Numbered from the stretch's first letter, positions 31,168 to 39,264 are shown. The stretch: 39,264 bases of DNA from an uncultured bacterium (GCA_902761035.1 CACWIW010000020.1:1-39264), one strand, 5' to 3'. Translations and numbers: made by a program. Notes: a model not told the origin generated them from the letters alone.

Positions 31168-32607
31168 ATGTTTTTTGGCCGTGAAGATCAAATGGAACAA
31201 CTGGAAGCCCTGTGGGGCAAGCGTGTTTCGTCGCTTGTGACATGCCGGGGCCGTCGACGTGTCGGCAAGAGCACGCTTGTCGAGGAGTTTGCCAGGCGGT
31301 CGGGCGCAAGGTTCATCAAGATCGAGGGCATGTGCCCTGGGAGCAAGACGACTGTGGCAGATGAACTCCGGGCTTTCGCTCGGCAGTTGGCACGACAGAC
31401 TAAAGCAGGAAAGGAACCTTCGGAAGACTGGTATTCCGCGTTTGGCGTCCTTGACGGACAGATTTCCGACAAGGAACGCACGGTCGTCCTTCTGGACGAG
31501 GTGTCTTGGCTTGCGTATGGCGACGACACCTTTGCGGATTATCTGAAGATCGCCTGGGACAATGGCCTCAAGAAGCATGATCGCCTGATCCTGGTCGTCT
31601 GCGGCAGTGTTTCAACTTGGATTCGGGACAACATCATCTGCAATCGCGCGTATGTAGGCCGCAGATCGTTGGACATGGTCGTGCCGGAACTCCCATTGCG
31701 CGAATGTGTCAAATTCTGGGGGAAGGCCGCCGCAAGGACAGATGTTCGCGAGATTATCGACGTGCTTTCCGTTACCGGCGGCATTCCACGTTACCTTGAA
31801 GAGATCAATCCCAGCCTGTCCGCCGAGGAAAACATACGGAGGCTGGCATTTCGCCCGAAGGGAGTCCTGCGCGAAGATTTCGACGAGATGTTCAACGACG
31901 TCATAACGTCGAGGCCGAAATTTACGGCGAGTGTCCTGAGAAGCCTGACCGACGGTCCCAAAAGCTGCATTGAGGTTGCGAAGTGTCTCGGCATCGGAAA
32001 GGGCGGAGACGTATCTGACGCCATGGCCGTGCTGGAGGAGTCAGGTTTTGTATCCCCGGAATGCACGAGAAACCCTGAGACCGGAAAGGAAGTTCGGGAG
32101 CGACGATACCGTCTGCGCGACAACTACGCCCGATTCTACCTGAAATACATTGAACCGCAGAAATCGGTCATCGACGAGGGGGCTTTTGAGTTCTCCTCGT
32201 TGCGCGAGTTTGAGGGTTTGGATGCCGTCATGGGCCTGGCGTTTGAGAACCTGGTTGTCAACAATTACAAGTACCTCATACCACACCTTCACCTTGATGG
32301 GAGCTTGATCATGTCTGCGGGGCCGTACCGCAGAAAGGGGTCGAAGGGGAAGAATGGACGCAAGGGATGCCAGATTGACCTCCTGATTCAGACTCGACGG
32401 GCGCTGTGCTTTGTAGAGGTCAAAAGGCAAGGTGAAATCGGCCGCGACGTGATTGATCAGGTTGACAGACAGGTTCGTGCGATCATGCGCCCGCGCGGCG
32501 TTTCGGCAAAGACGGCACTTGTTTATGACGGGAGTCTGTCCCCGGTCGCCGCAGCCGACGGATATTTCGATGCGATCATCCCTTTCCGGCGGTTGCTGGG
32601 GTTATGA
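31168..32607 (+). CDS. archaeal-type AAA ATPase with DUF234-like C-terminus
   Basis: This 479-residue protein matches the ATPase_2/DUF234 family. It opens FFGREDQMEQLEALW, has Walker A CRGRRRVGKSTLVEEF, Walker B VVLLDEVSWL, a CGSVSTWI sensor block and the winged-helix-like middle GGIPRYLEEINP. The C-terminal part, ending QIDLLIQTRRALCFVEVKRQ, has the D...ExK pattern of PD-(D/E)xK nucleases. Related proteins are abundant in gut anaerobes and archaea, with no settled function. I chose the ATG at 31168 because the domain begins there and AGGCAGGAA precedes it; a GTG at 31147 is possible. The next gene, a secreted protein, starts 16 bp after its stop with no promoter of its own visible. Confidence 0.85.
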   Translation: MFFGREDQMEQLEALWGKRVSSLVTCRGRRRVGKSTLVEEFARRSGARFIKIEGMCPGSKTTVADELRAFARQLARQTKAGKEPSEDWYSAFGVLDGQISDKERTVVLLDEVSWLAYGDDTFADYLKIAWDNGLKKHDRLILVVCGSVSTWIRDNIICNRAYVGRRSLDMVVPELPLRECVKFWGKAAARTDVREIIDVLSVTGGIPRYLEEINPSLSAEENIRRLAFRPKGVLREDFDEMFNDVITSRPKFTASVLRSLTDGPKSCIEVAKCLGIGKGGDVSDAMAVLEESGFVSPECTRNPETGKEVRERRYRLRDNYARFYLKYIEPQKSVIDEGAFEFSSLREFEGLDAVMGLAFENLVVNNYKYLIPHLHLDGSLIMSAGPYRRKGSKGKNGRKGCQIDLLIQTRRALCFVEVKRQGEIGRDVIDQVDRQVRAIMRPRGVSAKTALVYDGSLSPVAAADGYFDAIIPFRRLLGL

Positions 32608-32623
32608 CGCAAGGAGACAACAA

Positions 32624-34045
32624 ATGAAAACGAAGATCTTTCGCAACATCTTCTCCGCGGCGATCGCAGCCGCGCTGCCGACGGGCGCAATGGCCGAGAC
32701 CACCGTCACGGTCACGAAGTTCCACCAGTCGTATCCCTATTCGGGCAGGGCGACGGTCGAATACACGGTCGGCGGGACGCTCCCCGCGAACGCCGTCGCG
32801 GAAATCACGCTCAGGACGGACGACGTGAGCGCGACCTTCACCCAAAACAACGTTGTCGTGGGCGCGAACACGAACGTGATCGACTTCGCCTCGTCCTTCG
32901 GCGGCGTGCGCGTTCTAACCGACGCCTCTTTCGTGATGGCAATCAACCTCAACCCCGGCGGCAATAACCTCGGCGGCGTCCAGCTCTGGACGGGCGGGCC
33001 GTACTGGGCGGAGTGCAACGTGGGCGCCTCGGAGCCGGAGGAGTGCGGCTACTACTTCTGGTGGGGCGACACGGTGGGGTATACCCGAAGCGGAGGAACG
33101 TGGGATGAACGCACCAGCCGCTTTTACGACGTGACATGGGTGTCGAGCACGGGCGAGCAAATGAGCAACAGTCCGTTTCCAGATTCGGATTCGTCGCCGA
33201 TAACGTGTCCGACAATGAACAAGGACAATTCGACGCTTCAGTCGGAGGGCTGGATCGACGCGACCACCAATCTCGTGGCGGCGCATGACGCGGCAACGGC
33301 GCACCTCGGTGCCCCATGGCGTATGCCGACGAGCGATGAGTTTGAAGCACTCATCAACAATTGCACCACCACGTGGATCACCAACGGCGTTAAGGGGCGA
33401 CTGGTGACGGGCATGGGAGCTTACGCGAACAGGAGCATCTTCCTTCCGGTCACCGGCTACGGTATCACCACGAACCTCTACAGCACCGCCTCGCAGGGCT
33501 ACTACTGGTCCTCTACGCCGCATCCGGGTCGTTTAAGCTACGCGTGGAGACTCCACTTCACTTCGAAGAGCTTCTCCCAGCAATACTCCAACTCCCGCTA
33601 CTACGGGCAGCCTGTCCGTCCTGTTCGAGGATTTGCCGGATGCAGCGCGTCCGGCAGCGTCACCTACGATCCCTCACCCTACGAGACCTGGGCCGCCGTG
33701 AACGGCGTCGAAGGCACGTGGGACGCGACGGACGCGAGCGGCGTCCACAACGTGTTCCGTTACCTCTTTGACGTCCCGACGGGCGCGTTCACAAACCCGC
33801 CGCTGCTCGACATCGCGATCGAGGGCGGCAGGGTCGTCGTGATAACGCCGTCCGTATCGAACACGGTGGGCTTCGCGGTTTCGGTTGTGGAGTCGAGCGA
33901 CGTCGCGGGCGCGGCGGTGACGGCGAGGAAGCCGCTCGACGCGACGGGGCGCACCGTGTTCGCGATGGGAAACGCCGCCTCGCGCTTCTATCGCCTTTCG
34001 GTGACGGAGGGGGACGCGGAGCCTGCCCTCGGCGGCGCCAACTAG
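32624..34045 (+). CDS. secreted FISUMP-domain protein
   Basis: This 473-residue protein has the family signal peptide (MKTKIFRNIFSAAIAAALPT, cleavage near AMA). An N-terminal beta domain (TTVTVTKFHQSYPYSGRATV) is followed by a FISUMP-type domain at about 105-350. That domain's hallmarks are WAECNVGASEPEECGYYFWWGD, APWRMPTSDEFEALINNC, GYYWSSTP and GQPVRPVRGF. The C-terminal module (about 370-470, ending SRFYRLSVTEGD) is beta-rich and unlike the EP-tailed domain of its paralogues. AGGAG precedes the ATG by about 8 nt. It lacks the shared upstream promoter block and sits 16 bp behind the ATPase gene, so it is probably expressed with it. Confidence 0.82.
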   Translation: MKTKIFRNIFSAAIAAALPTGAMAETTVTVTKFHQSYPYSGRATVEYTVGGTLPANAVAEITLRTDDVSATFTQNNVVVGANTNVIDFASSFGGVRVLTDASFVMAINLNPGGNNLGGVQLWTGGPYWAECNVGASEPEECGYYFWWGDTVGYTRSGGTWDERTSRFYDVTWVSSTGEQMSNSPFPDSDSSPITCPTMNKDNSTLQSEGWIDATTNLVAAHDAATAHLGAPWRMPTSDEFEALINNCTTTWITNGVKGRLVTGMGAYANRSIFLPVTGYGITTNLYSTASQGYYWSSTPHPGRLSYAWRLHFTSKSFSQQYSNSRYYGQPVRPVRGFAGCSASGSVTYDPSPYETWAAVNGVEGTWDATDASGVHNVFRYLFDVPTGAFTNPPLLDIAIEGGRVVVITPSVSNTVGFAVSVVESSDVAGAAVTARKPLDATGRTVFAMGNAASRFYRLSVTEGDAEPALGGAN

Positions 34046-34070
34046 CGCGCGGCGCGCGGGCGGCGCGCCG

Positions 34071-34287
34071 CCAATGTCTAATCGTCTCACGTCATGTCTA
34101 ACGTCTAACCGTCTAACGTCACGCTCGTCTCTCGTCTCGCGTCTCACGTCTCACGTCAAAACTTTCCCCACACATTCCCCCGCCGCGCGCTGGACCCGCC
34201 GCTGGCGAAGCGGGAACCGGCGCGCGGACGTGAGACGCGAGACGCGAGACGTGAGTGGATTAGACATTGAGACATTGAGACGTGAGA
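34071..34287. repeat. long composite inverted repeat
   Basis: The left arm is made of GTCTAACGTC and GTCTCACGTC-type units. The right arm is made of their complements: GACGTGAGACGCGAGACG (34227-34244) mirrors CGTCTCGCGTCTCACGTC near 34133-34150. AATGTCTAATC (34073-34083) mirrors GATTAGACATT (34258-34268). The middle holds a third inverted pair, CCGCGCGCTGG / CCGGCGCGCGG with one mismatch. The whole could fold as a hairpin of about 200 nt. A T6 run at 34295 follows the right arm, so a role as 3' end of the FISUMP gene is possible. Confidence 0.7.
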
Positions 34288-34306
34288 CCGGAGGTTTTTT
34301 GTCATT

Positions 34307-34354
34307 CACCCAACTTTTGCTATACTATCCCCGACCTCAAATAGGAGCCGACGA
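34307..34354 (+). promoter_or_regulatory. shared secreted-protein promoter cassette, copy 3
   Basis: CACCCAACTTTTGC, TATACT (34321-34326), CCCCGACCTCAAA, AGGAG and then the ATG at 34355. The cassette looks intact although the gene behind it is broken. Confidence 0.65.
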
Positions 34355-35016
34355 ATGAAAACGAGAATCTTTCGCTCTCCTGCCGCCGCGATGATCGCGG
34401 CTGCGTCCGTTCTCGCGACCTGCGCCGCCTCCGGAGAAACCGTCACCGCCGAGCCGGACGCCTTGCTCGACTACATCGAGGCGACCGGGCGCAGTACATC
34501 GACACGGGCGTGAACGCCGAGACCGGCCTCAAGGCCAGCATCGACTTCTCGTGGGCGACCTTTTCTGGCAATCCCGACTGGTCGCTCCTTGATGCGGCCA
34601 CGGTCTCCGCCAAATCGGATAATCGTTCCCGCATCTTCTTGTGCCACATGTACAATGGCAAGCCGTTCTTTGCAGAGCGGCGGCACCCTGATCGTCAATC
34701 TTGGCAGGCTGAACGGTGCGGCCGCGCTGTCCGGCGAAGGCAGGGCCGAGCTGAAGATCACTGGCGGCAGCCTTGAGCTGATCGGCGACACCGCGACGTA
34801 TACGATGGCAACACGTACACGATCGCCAGCGGATTCGGCAAGATCACCAGCGCATGGACTAACACCTGCGTGAGTGGCCAGGCCGAAGGCACAAACGTGA
34901 GGTACGAAGTGCTGTACGACGACACCAGCGTGCGCGTGAGCGTCATCTGCGACGAGGAGCCGCACCCAGAGCCCAATCCCACCCCTGATCCCGGCCCGGT
35001 GGTTCCCGTCCCGTAG
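34355..35016 (+). pseudogene. decayed chimera of a LamG-type secreted protein and a beta-strand repeat protein
   Basis: It starts with the signal peptide MKTRIFRSPAAAMIAAASVL and ALLDYIEATG, nearly identical in DNA to the gene at 29326. One base is missing at about 34490 (the paralogue has GGGTCGCAG, here GGGCGCAG), and the frame stops 8 codons later. The LamG text continues in the next frame (NAETGLKASIDFSW) to about 34672. There it joins abruptly to a different sequence (SGGTLIVNLGRLNGAAALSG). A two-base TA surplus near 34799 shifts the frame again before YTIASGFGKITSAW and a Pro-rich end at the TAG (35014-35016). At least three lesions plus an internal deletion make it non-functional. Confidence 0.85.
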
Positions 35017-35043
35017 TGATGGCAGGACTCGCCCCACATCGGG

Positions 35044-35655
35044 TTATCGGAATACGACGCTTCGGGCCTTGAGCGTGAGGCGGCCGTTGGAAATATCGAC
35101 GATATGGCAGCAACAGTTGGGCTGCGTCCCCTTCCAGAAGTCCTCCAGGGGGATTCCTGCCGCCAGGCGCAACACCGTGCGCAGGATGCCGCCGTGGGCG
35201 ACGGCAAGCACGCGCGCGAAGCGCCCGGATAGCGGTGCAAGCTCGTCGTCGAGGAATTTTTTCACGCGCGCCGCGACGGTCTCGAACGACTCGGCGCCCT
35301 CCGGTGCGACGTAGCGGGGCGGATCCTGGAAGCAACAACGAATGTTGTCGTCTACGAAACGCCCTTCGCCGTAGTGCGTCCCCTCGTATGGACCGAACGA
35401 GATTTCGCGCAGCCTAACGTCCACGACCGGCTCCAGACCCAACCCCGCGCCGATGACCTGCGCGGTGTGCAGGGCCCGACGGTAGGGGCTTGAGTAGAGC
35501 CGGTCGAAAGCAAGACCCCGAGACAGCATTCCGTCGCGGGTGGACTCCGCAACGCGAATTCCATCGTCGGTGAGATCAGTCCATTCCGTGGCACCCTGGA
35601 TCCGCTTGTCGCGGTTCCACTCCGTTTCGCCATGTCTCAGGAAAAACACTTCCAC
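35044..35655 (-). CDS. histidine phosphatase family protein (PGAM-like)
   Basis: This 203-residue protein has the phosphohistidine motif FLRHGETEWN (5-14) and the second catalytic histidine in AVAHGG. Further family blocks are LYSSPYRRALHTAQVIG and LREISFGPYEGTHYGEG. Family members hydrolyse phosphosugars or cobalamin and other phosphoesters; the exact substrate cannot be read from sequence. It stands 45 bp after the rubrerythrin gene on the same strand and may be expressed with it. Confidence 0.88.
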   Translation of the reverse strand: MEVFFLRHGETEWNRDKRIQGATEWTDLTDDGIRVAESTRDGMLSRGLAFDRLYSSPYRRALHTAQVIGAGLGLEPVVDVRLREISFGPYEGTHYGEGRFVDDNIRCCFQDPPRYVAPEGAESFETVAARVKKFLDDELAPLSGRFARVLAVAHGGILRTVLRLAAGIPLEDFWKGTQPNCCCHIVDISNGRLTLKARSVVFR

Positions 35656-35700
35656 GGCCGGTCATCACTCCGACGGCATCAGGGCCTTACCCGCAGCGCC

Positions 35701-36249
35701 TTACTTGAAGTAGCGCTTCAGCAGGCCTTCGAAGCCCGCACCGTGGCGAGCCTCGTCCTTGGCCATCTCGTGGACCGTGTCGTGGACTGCGTCGTAGTTC
35801 AGCTCTTTCGCGCGCTTGGCGAGCTGGAGCTTGCCTTCGCACGCGCCCTGCTCGGCCGCCGCGCGGAGCTCGAGGTTCTTCTTGGTGGACTTCGTCAGCA
35901 CGTCGCCCAGCAGCTCGGCGAACTTCGCCGCGTGCTCGGCCTCCTCGAACGCATAGCGCTTGAAGGCATCCGCGATCTCAGGATAGCCCTCGCGCTCGGC
36001 CTGACGGCTCATCGCGAGGTACATGCCCACTTCCGTACACTCGCCCGTGAAGTTCATCTCGAGGCCCTTCACGACCTCGGCGTCAAGGCCCTTGGCCACG
36101 CCGATCTCGTGTTCGCAGGCCCACGTCATCTTGTCCGTCGCCTCCTTCACGAGGAATTTGGCGCCGGCGCAGCCGCACTGCGGACACTTCTCCGGCGGTT
36201 CGTTGCCTTCATGCACGTAACCGCAGATCGGACACACGTACTTCGTCAT
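35701..36249 (-). CDS. reverse rubrerythrin (N-terminal rubredoxin domain)
   Basis: This 182-residue peroxidase-type protein carries the rubredoxin domain first (Cys6-x2-Cys9, Cys22-x2-Cys25, in CPICGY and CPQCG), as in the reverse rubrerythrins of clostridia, then a ferritin-like four-helix bundle. Di-iron ligands are visible in [15 protein letters not shown] and DEARHG. It would reduce peroxide in the cytosol of an anaerobe. The start at 36249 was chosen because AGGAG lies 9 nt upstream and the rubredoxin domain begins there; the frame is open 12 codons further without reason. A TGCTATAAT box lies about 60 nt upstream. Confidence 0.93.
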   Translation of the reverse strand: MTKYVCPICGYVHEGNEPPEKCPQCGCAGAKFLVKEATDKMTWACEHEIGVAKGLDAEVVKGLEMNFTGECTEVGMYLAMSRQAEREGYPEIADAFKRYAFEEAEHAAKFAELLGDVLTKSTKKNLELRAAAEQGACEGKLQLAKRAKELNYDAVHDTVHEMAKDEARHGAGFEGLLKRYFK

Positions 36250-36308
36250 CTTTTTTTGCTCCTTCTCTTTCAAGGTTGCCGGCAAGACCCATTCCCGCCG
36301 ACGCCGCC

Positions 36309-36338
36309 ATTATAGCATAACACGGCCCTGCACACCAA
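36309..36338 (-). promoter_or_regulatory. promoter of the rubrerythrin gene
   Basis: TGCTATAAT (box 36309-36317) with TTGGTG 18 nt upstream (36333-36338), on the minus strand. The leader is about 50 nt and holds the AGGAG ribosome site. Confidence 0.6.
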
Positions 36339-36347
36339 TGCAAAATC

Positions 36348-38534
36348 TTATGCCGCGCTGAAGCCGACGGGGGCGGAGACACGGCCCTGGCGCTTGACGG
36401 ACGACTCCTTCTCAAGCTCGCCGAGGCGGATGGCGTTGTCGGCGACACCATCCAGGTAGAACATCGCCTGGCGGACGGTGCGGAAATCGCCGGGGGCGAG
36501 ATCGGGGATGGCGTCGAGGCGCGCCGCCTCGGAAGAGGTGAGGCGGCTCGCGAACATGCGCTCGAAGAAGAGGCGCTTTCCTTCCGTATCGAGGTAACCG
36601 AACTCGAGCTTGAAGGTGAAGCGGCGGAGTATGGCCTGGTCGAGGTTCGCGAAGAAGTTGGTCGCCCCCACCATCACGCCGTCAAAATTTTCCATCTGGT
36701 GGAGAAGCTCGTTCACCTGCGTGACCTCCCAGGAATGGGACGCGCGTTCGCGCCCCTGCACGAGGCCGTCTATTTCGTCGAGGAAGAGGACGGCCTTTTC
36801 CGCAGCCGCCTCCTGGAAGGCGTCGCGGATGCGCGCCTCCGTGCCGCCCACGTACATGTCGAGAAGGTCGGAGCCCATCTTCACCACGACCTTCGTCTTG
36901 AGTTCAGAACCGAGGTACTTGACGAATTCCGTCTTGCCCGTGCCGGGCGGTCCCCAGAGGAGGAGGTTCATGCGCGGACGGTCGGGGCCGCCCTTCCCGT
37001 CGCCGGCGGCTTGGAGTGCCTGGAAGTTGCGCACGGCCTGCACCACCTTGTCAAGCCCAAGGTCGCCCCGGATGTTGAGGCCCTCGAGCGAGTAGTCGGA
37101 CGCCGGCTGGAGCTTGCCGTCCTGCACGGGACGGCGCATGAGCTCGCAGTGCGGCTTCATAATGCGGTCCACGAGCTCCTCGACCCGCCCGGCCTCGGGA
37201 TTGAGGCGCCGGACGTTCTCCAACACCATCGTGATGCCGCCGGCGCTCGTCTCGTAGAGGTCCGCGAAGCGCTCGGCGGACTGGTCGCCGATGATGTCCC
37301 CCATGCCGAACTTCTGGACGTTGTTGCGCCAGATGGCCTGACGCTGCGCCGGCGTGAGCGCCTTGAAGCAGATAGAGTAGTCAAAGCGGCGACGGACGGA
37401 CTCGTCCATCACCTCGGCGGGCGCGTTTGAAATCCAGATGACGGGCGCGCGCATGCCGTCGAGGATGGTGTTCATCACGCCCTTCTCGGTGTGCCCGTTC
37501 CCCGTACCGCCGCCGTACACCTCCGCGTTCGTGCGCAGAAGCTCGTCCGCCTCGTCCACGATGAGCAGCGTGTGCGCGCCCGCGACACGCTCGTTGAAAA
37601 TCTGGATGCCCGCCATGCGCGACTCGGTGGAGATGTTCTTTCCGTCGCGCTCCCCCTGCAGAAGTTCGTAGGCCGTGCCGCCGACAGCCTTAGCGAGCGC
37701 GTACGCGAAGCTCGTCTTGCCCGTGCCGGGAGCGCCGTAGAAGAGGACGTTGAGCCGGCCGCCGGCCGCGCGGGCGGCGAGCATCTCCTTGAGAAGAGCG
37801 CCGTCCTTCTCCGAGAGGTCGCCGAAGAACTCCCACGGCAGAGGCTCGGCCCGCGCCACCTTGTAGTAGCGCTCGTCAAGCGGGGATTCATCCGTGCCCG
37901 TGAAATAGGCGTCGAACTCATTGTAGTTGAACCAGTATTCGTCGTCCATGCACCCGTAACGCGCGAGCTTGCCCTTTTTGCTCAGGGCCTTGAGCACCTC
38001 GGAGTAGGAACGGTCGATGGCCATCGCGTAGTACAGCGGACGCTCCATGATTTTCTCGTTCTCGGGGAAGTCGTCGAAGATCGTATCCCGGCGCACGAAC
38101 ATCAGCATGAACAGATCCGCCTCCACCTCGTTGAGGTTCATGAACGAGCAGAGATTCGCAAAACGCGCGTCGAACGCGGCATCGTCCTCCCCGACATCGA
38201 GGTGGGCGAGGATGCGGTTCTTCATGAGCTCAAGGAGACGGCGCAGCATCTTGCGGAGAGGTTTCTCGTTCCAGATGCGTGCGAGCATCTCGTTGACCCC
38301 GTCGACCTCAAGGTCAAGAGGGTCGCGTCCACATTCAGTGAGCGGACTCAGCTCCGCCTTGGTGTAATGGATGCGAATCATCTCCGCCACTTCTTCGCGG
38401 CGCATGTACCGCCAGATGAGGTCGAAGAAATCCCATTCCCTCATCAATCCGTCATAATTGCGGACCATGTTCGCCCAGTACTCAAAAGCCCTGCGAAGCA
38501 CCGCATTATGCGATATGTTCTTGAAAGTAGCCAT
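36348..38534 (-). CDS. double-domain AAA+ ATPase
   Basis: This 728-residue protein has a helical N-terminal region (1-235) followed by two AAA+ modules. Module 1 has Walker A GAPGTGKT (267-274) and Walker B LLIVDEAD (323-330). Module 2 has GPPGTGKT (528-535) and VLFLDEID (582-589), with an arginine-finger region ILRRF. The second module's ring-pore-like phrase MYVGGTEARIRDAF is typical of the SpoVK/CbbX-FtsH style branch. It probably remodels a protein complex, but no partner can be named. The N-terminal region is not one I recognise. It forms its own unit between htpX and the rubrerythrin promoter. Confidence 0.85.
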   Translation of the reverse strand: MATFKNISHNAVLRRAFEYWANMVRNYDGLMREWDFFDLIWRYMRREEVAEMIRIHYTKAELSPLTECGRDPLDLEVDGVNEMLARIWNEKPLRKMLRRLLELMKNRILAHLDVGEDDAAFDARFANLCSFMNLNEVEADLFMLMFVRRDTIFDDFPENEKIMERPLYYAMAIDRSYSEVLKALSKKGKLARYGCMDDEYWFNYNEFDAYFTGTDESPLDERYYKVARAEPLPWEFFGDLSEKDGALLKEMLAARAAGGRLNVLFYGAPGTGKTSFAYALAKAVGGTAYELLQGERDGKNISTESRMAGIQIFNERVAGAHTLLIVDEADELLRTNAEVYGGGTGNGHTEKGVMNTILDGMRAPVIWISNAPAEVMDESVRRRFDYSICFKALTPAQRQAIWRNNVQKFGMGDIIGDQSAERFADLYETSAGGITMVLENVRRLNPEAGRVEELVDRIMKPHCELMRRPVQDGKLQPASDYSLEGLNIRGDLGLDKVVQAVRNFQALQAAGDGKGGPDRPRMNLLLWGPPGTGKTEFVKYLGSELKTKVVVKMGSDLLDMYVGGTEARIRDAFQEAAAEKAVLFLDEIDGLVQGRERASHSWEVTQVNELLHQMENFDGVMVGATNFFANLDQAILRRFTFKLEFGYLDTEGKRLFFERMFASRLTSSEAARLDAIPDLAPGDFRTVRQAMFYLDGVADNAIRLGELEKESSVKRQGRVSAPVGFSAA

Positions 38535-38645
38535 AGCGCGATGTCAAGAGCAGATTTCATGCCAAGCCTGAAAAACGGAACCTTCGCGCCTACAGATGGT
38601 GGTTTATGCTATCCAATTTTATAGAAGCTATCTCAAATTATCTAA
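38535..38645. other. gap between the AAA+ gene and htpX
   Basis: About 110 bp with no gene, AT-richer than its surroundings. It should hold the AAA+ promoter; no box as clear as TGGTATAAT is visible. Confidence 0.4.
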
Positions 38646-39264
38646 CTAGATGCCGCGCATGATGCGCTCCAGCGCCGCCACGCGGTCGTCGATGGACGGA
38701 TGCGTGGCGAAGAGCGACGCCTTCCGTCCGTTAATCCCCATCGCCCTAAGCGAATCCGGCAGAATCCCCGGACGCAAGTTGTCCAGACGGCGCAGCGCCG
38801 CGATCATGGGCGAAGGCGATCCCAGCAGATTGGCACTCCCGGCGTCTGCCGCGTACTCGCGCCGACGCGAGTGCCAGCACACCACGAGCGACGCGGCGAT
38901 ACCGAGCACCATCTGCAGCACGTAATACACGAGGTAGTAGATGCCACGCGAAGCTCCCCTGCGGCTGTTCCTGTCCTTCGCAAGCGCGCCCGCCGCCACG
39001 GCCGCCACGAAGCGCGACAGGAAGATGACAAAGGCGTTCAACACGCCCTGCACGAGCGTCGTCGTCACCATGTCGCCGTTCGCCACATGGCTCATTTCGT
39101 GTCCAAGCACCGCACGCAGCTCCTCGCGTGTCATTTGCTCCATGATCTTCGTGGACACCGCCACGAGCGCGTGGTTCCGGAACGCGCCCGTCGCGAAGGC
39201 GTTGGCCTCGCCCTCGTAGATCGCCACCTCCGGCATCTGCACGTTAGCGCGTTCCGCGAGCGAG
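38646..39264 (-). CDS. htpX: HtpX-type M48 zinc metalloprotease (5' end outside window)
   Basis: HtpX is an inner-membrane protease that degrades misfolded membrane proteins. The visible part reads SLAERANVQMPEVAIY from the window edge, so the true start lies beyond it. Seen are ANAFATGAF, the zinc site GHEMSHVANGD (HExxH), two hydrophobic stretches and the third ligand region RREYAADAGSA. These fit the conserved E. coli HtpX blocks closely. It ends with the usual THPSIDDRVAALERI. Confidence 0.92.
   Translation of the reverse strand, partial: SLAERANVQMPEVAIYEGEANAFATGAFRNHALVAVSTKIMEQMTREELRAVLGHEMSHVANGDMVTTTLVQGVLNAFVIFLSRFVAAVAAGALAKDRNSRRGASRGIYYLVYYVLQMVLGIAASLVVCWHSRRREYAADAGSANLLGSPSPMIAALRRLDNLRPGILPDSLRAMGINGRKASLFATHPSIDDRVAALERIMRGI

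Noticed and set aside
21869..34045. PEP-CTERM substrates of the exosortase among the secreted proteins
   Set aside because: None ends in the required PEP motif plus membrane helix plus basic tail; the EP-rich tails are at the very end with no helix after them.
1..39264. tRNA, rRNA or known riboswitch
   Set aside because: Reading the gaps showed no cloverleaf with a TTCGA loop, no rRNA text and no leader matching a known riboswitch; a covariance search could still find a small RNA.

Overview
The window is a GC-rich bacterial chromosome segment with no rRNA, tRNA or phage genes visible. The best guess for the host is an uncultured gut or sediment member of the Verrucomicrobiota/Kiritimatiellota-Lentisphaerota (PVC) branch. 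This is an inference from the combination of an exosortase/EpsI system, large secreted beta-helix and FISUMP-type proteins, ECF sigma factors coupled to Sel1-repeat kinases, a GGGtGRT/NifU-like pair and many GC-rich palindromic intergenic repeats. No single gene proves it.

Layout. 1-1968: a repeat-rich, gene-poor stretch holding a ParE/RelE-type toxin and its putative antitoxin, a five-copy array of a 16-bp palindrome, and heptamer microsatellites. 1969-4264: a secreted right-handed beta-helix protein and a secreted CAP-domain protein. 4336-9178: an operon on the minus strand of an exosortase-EpsI fusion, a WecA/MraY-like phosphoglycosyltransferase fused to a CapD-type membrane/nucleotide-binding region, and malic enzyme. 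9213-13311: an RlmI-like methyltransferase carrying a heptamer repeat, a 6-phosphofructokinase and LepA, all minus. 13451-14968: NadA and an ECF-like sigma factor, plus. 14965-19304: five tightly overlapping minus-strand genes (TPR lipoprotein, CvpA-like protein, ECF sigma factor, membrane anti-sigma-like protein with a cyclase-type repeat domain, Ser/Thr kinase with Sel1 repeats) that look like one envelope signalling unit. 19469-21217: GGGtGRT protein and its NifU-like partner. 21290-35016: an accessory region of four secreted mosaic proteins sharing start cassettes and/or a C-terminal domain, interleaved with two different AAA-type ATPases with C-terminal nuclease-like or DUF234-like regions. 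One member is split by a frameshift and one is a decayed chimera. 35044-39264: histidine phosphatase, reverse rubrerythrin, a double-AAA+ ATPase and a partial HtpX protease, all minus.

How it fits together. Much of the window concerns the cell envelope: polysaccharide initiation plus exosortase, secreted repeat proteins, a membrane-linked sigma/kinase unit and HtpX. The rest is core metabolism (PFK, malic enzyme, NadA), translation (LepA, rRNA-type methyltransferase), Fe-S biology and peroxide defence, consistent with an anaerobe.

A recurring signal is an extended -10 box of the form TGnTATAMT or TGGTATCAT. In front of several genes (exosortase, nadA, lepA, CAP protein) it lies only about 7-15 nt from the start codon, with no Shine-Dalgarno sequence, which suggests leaderless or near-leaderless transcripts. 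The most promising unusual items are the modular secreted-protein family with its shared EP-tailed C-terminal domain, the exosortase-EpsI fusion with a repeat-derived linker, the sigma/anti-sigma/kinase operon and the palindromic array at 1547-1654.
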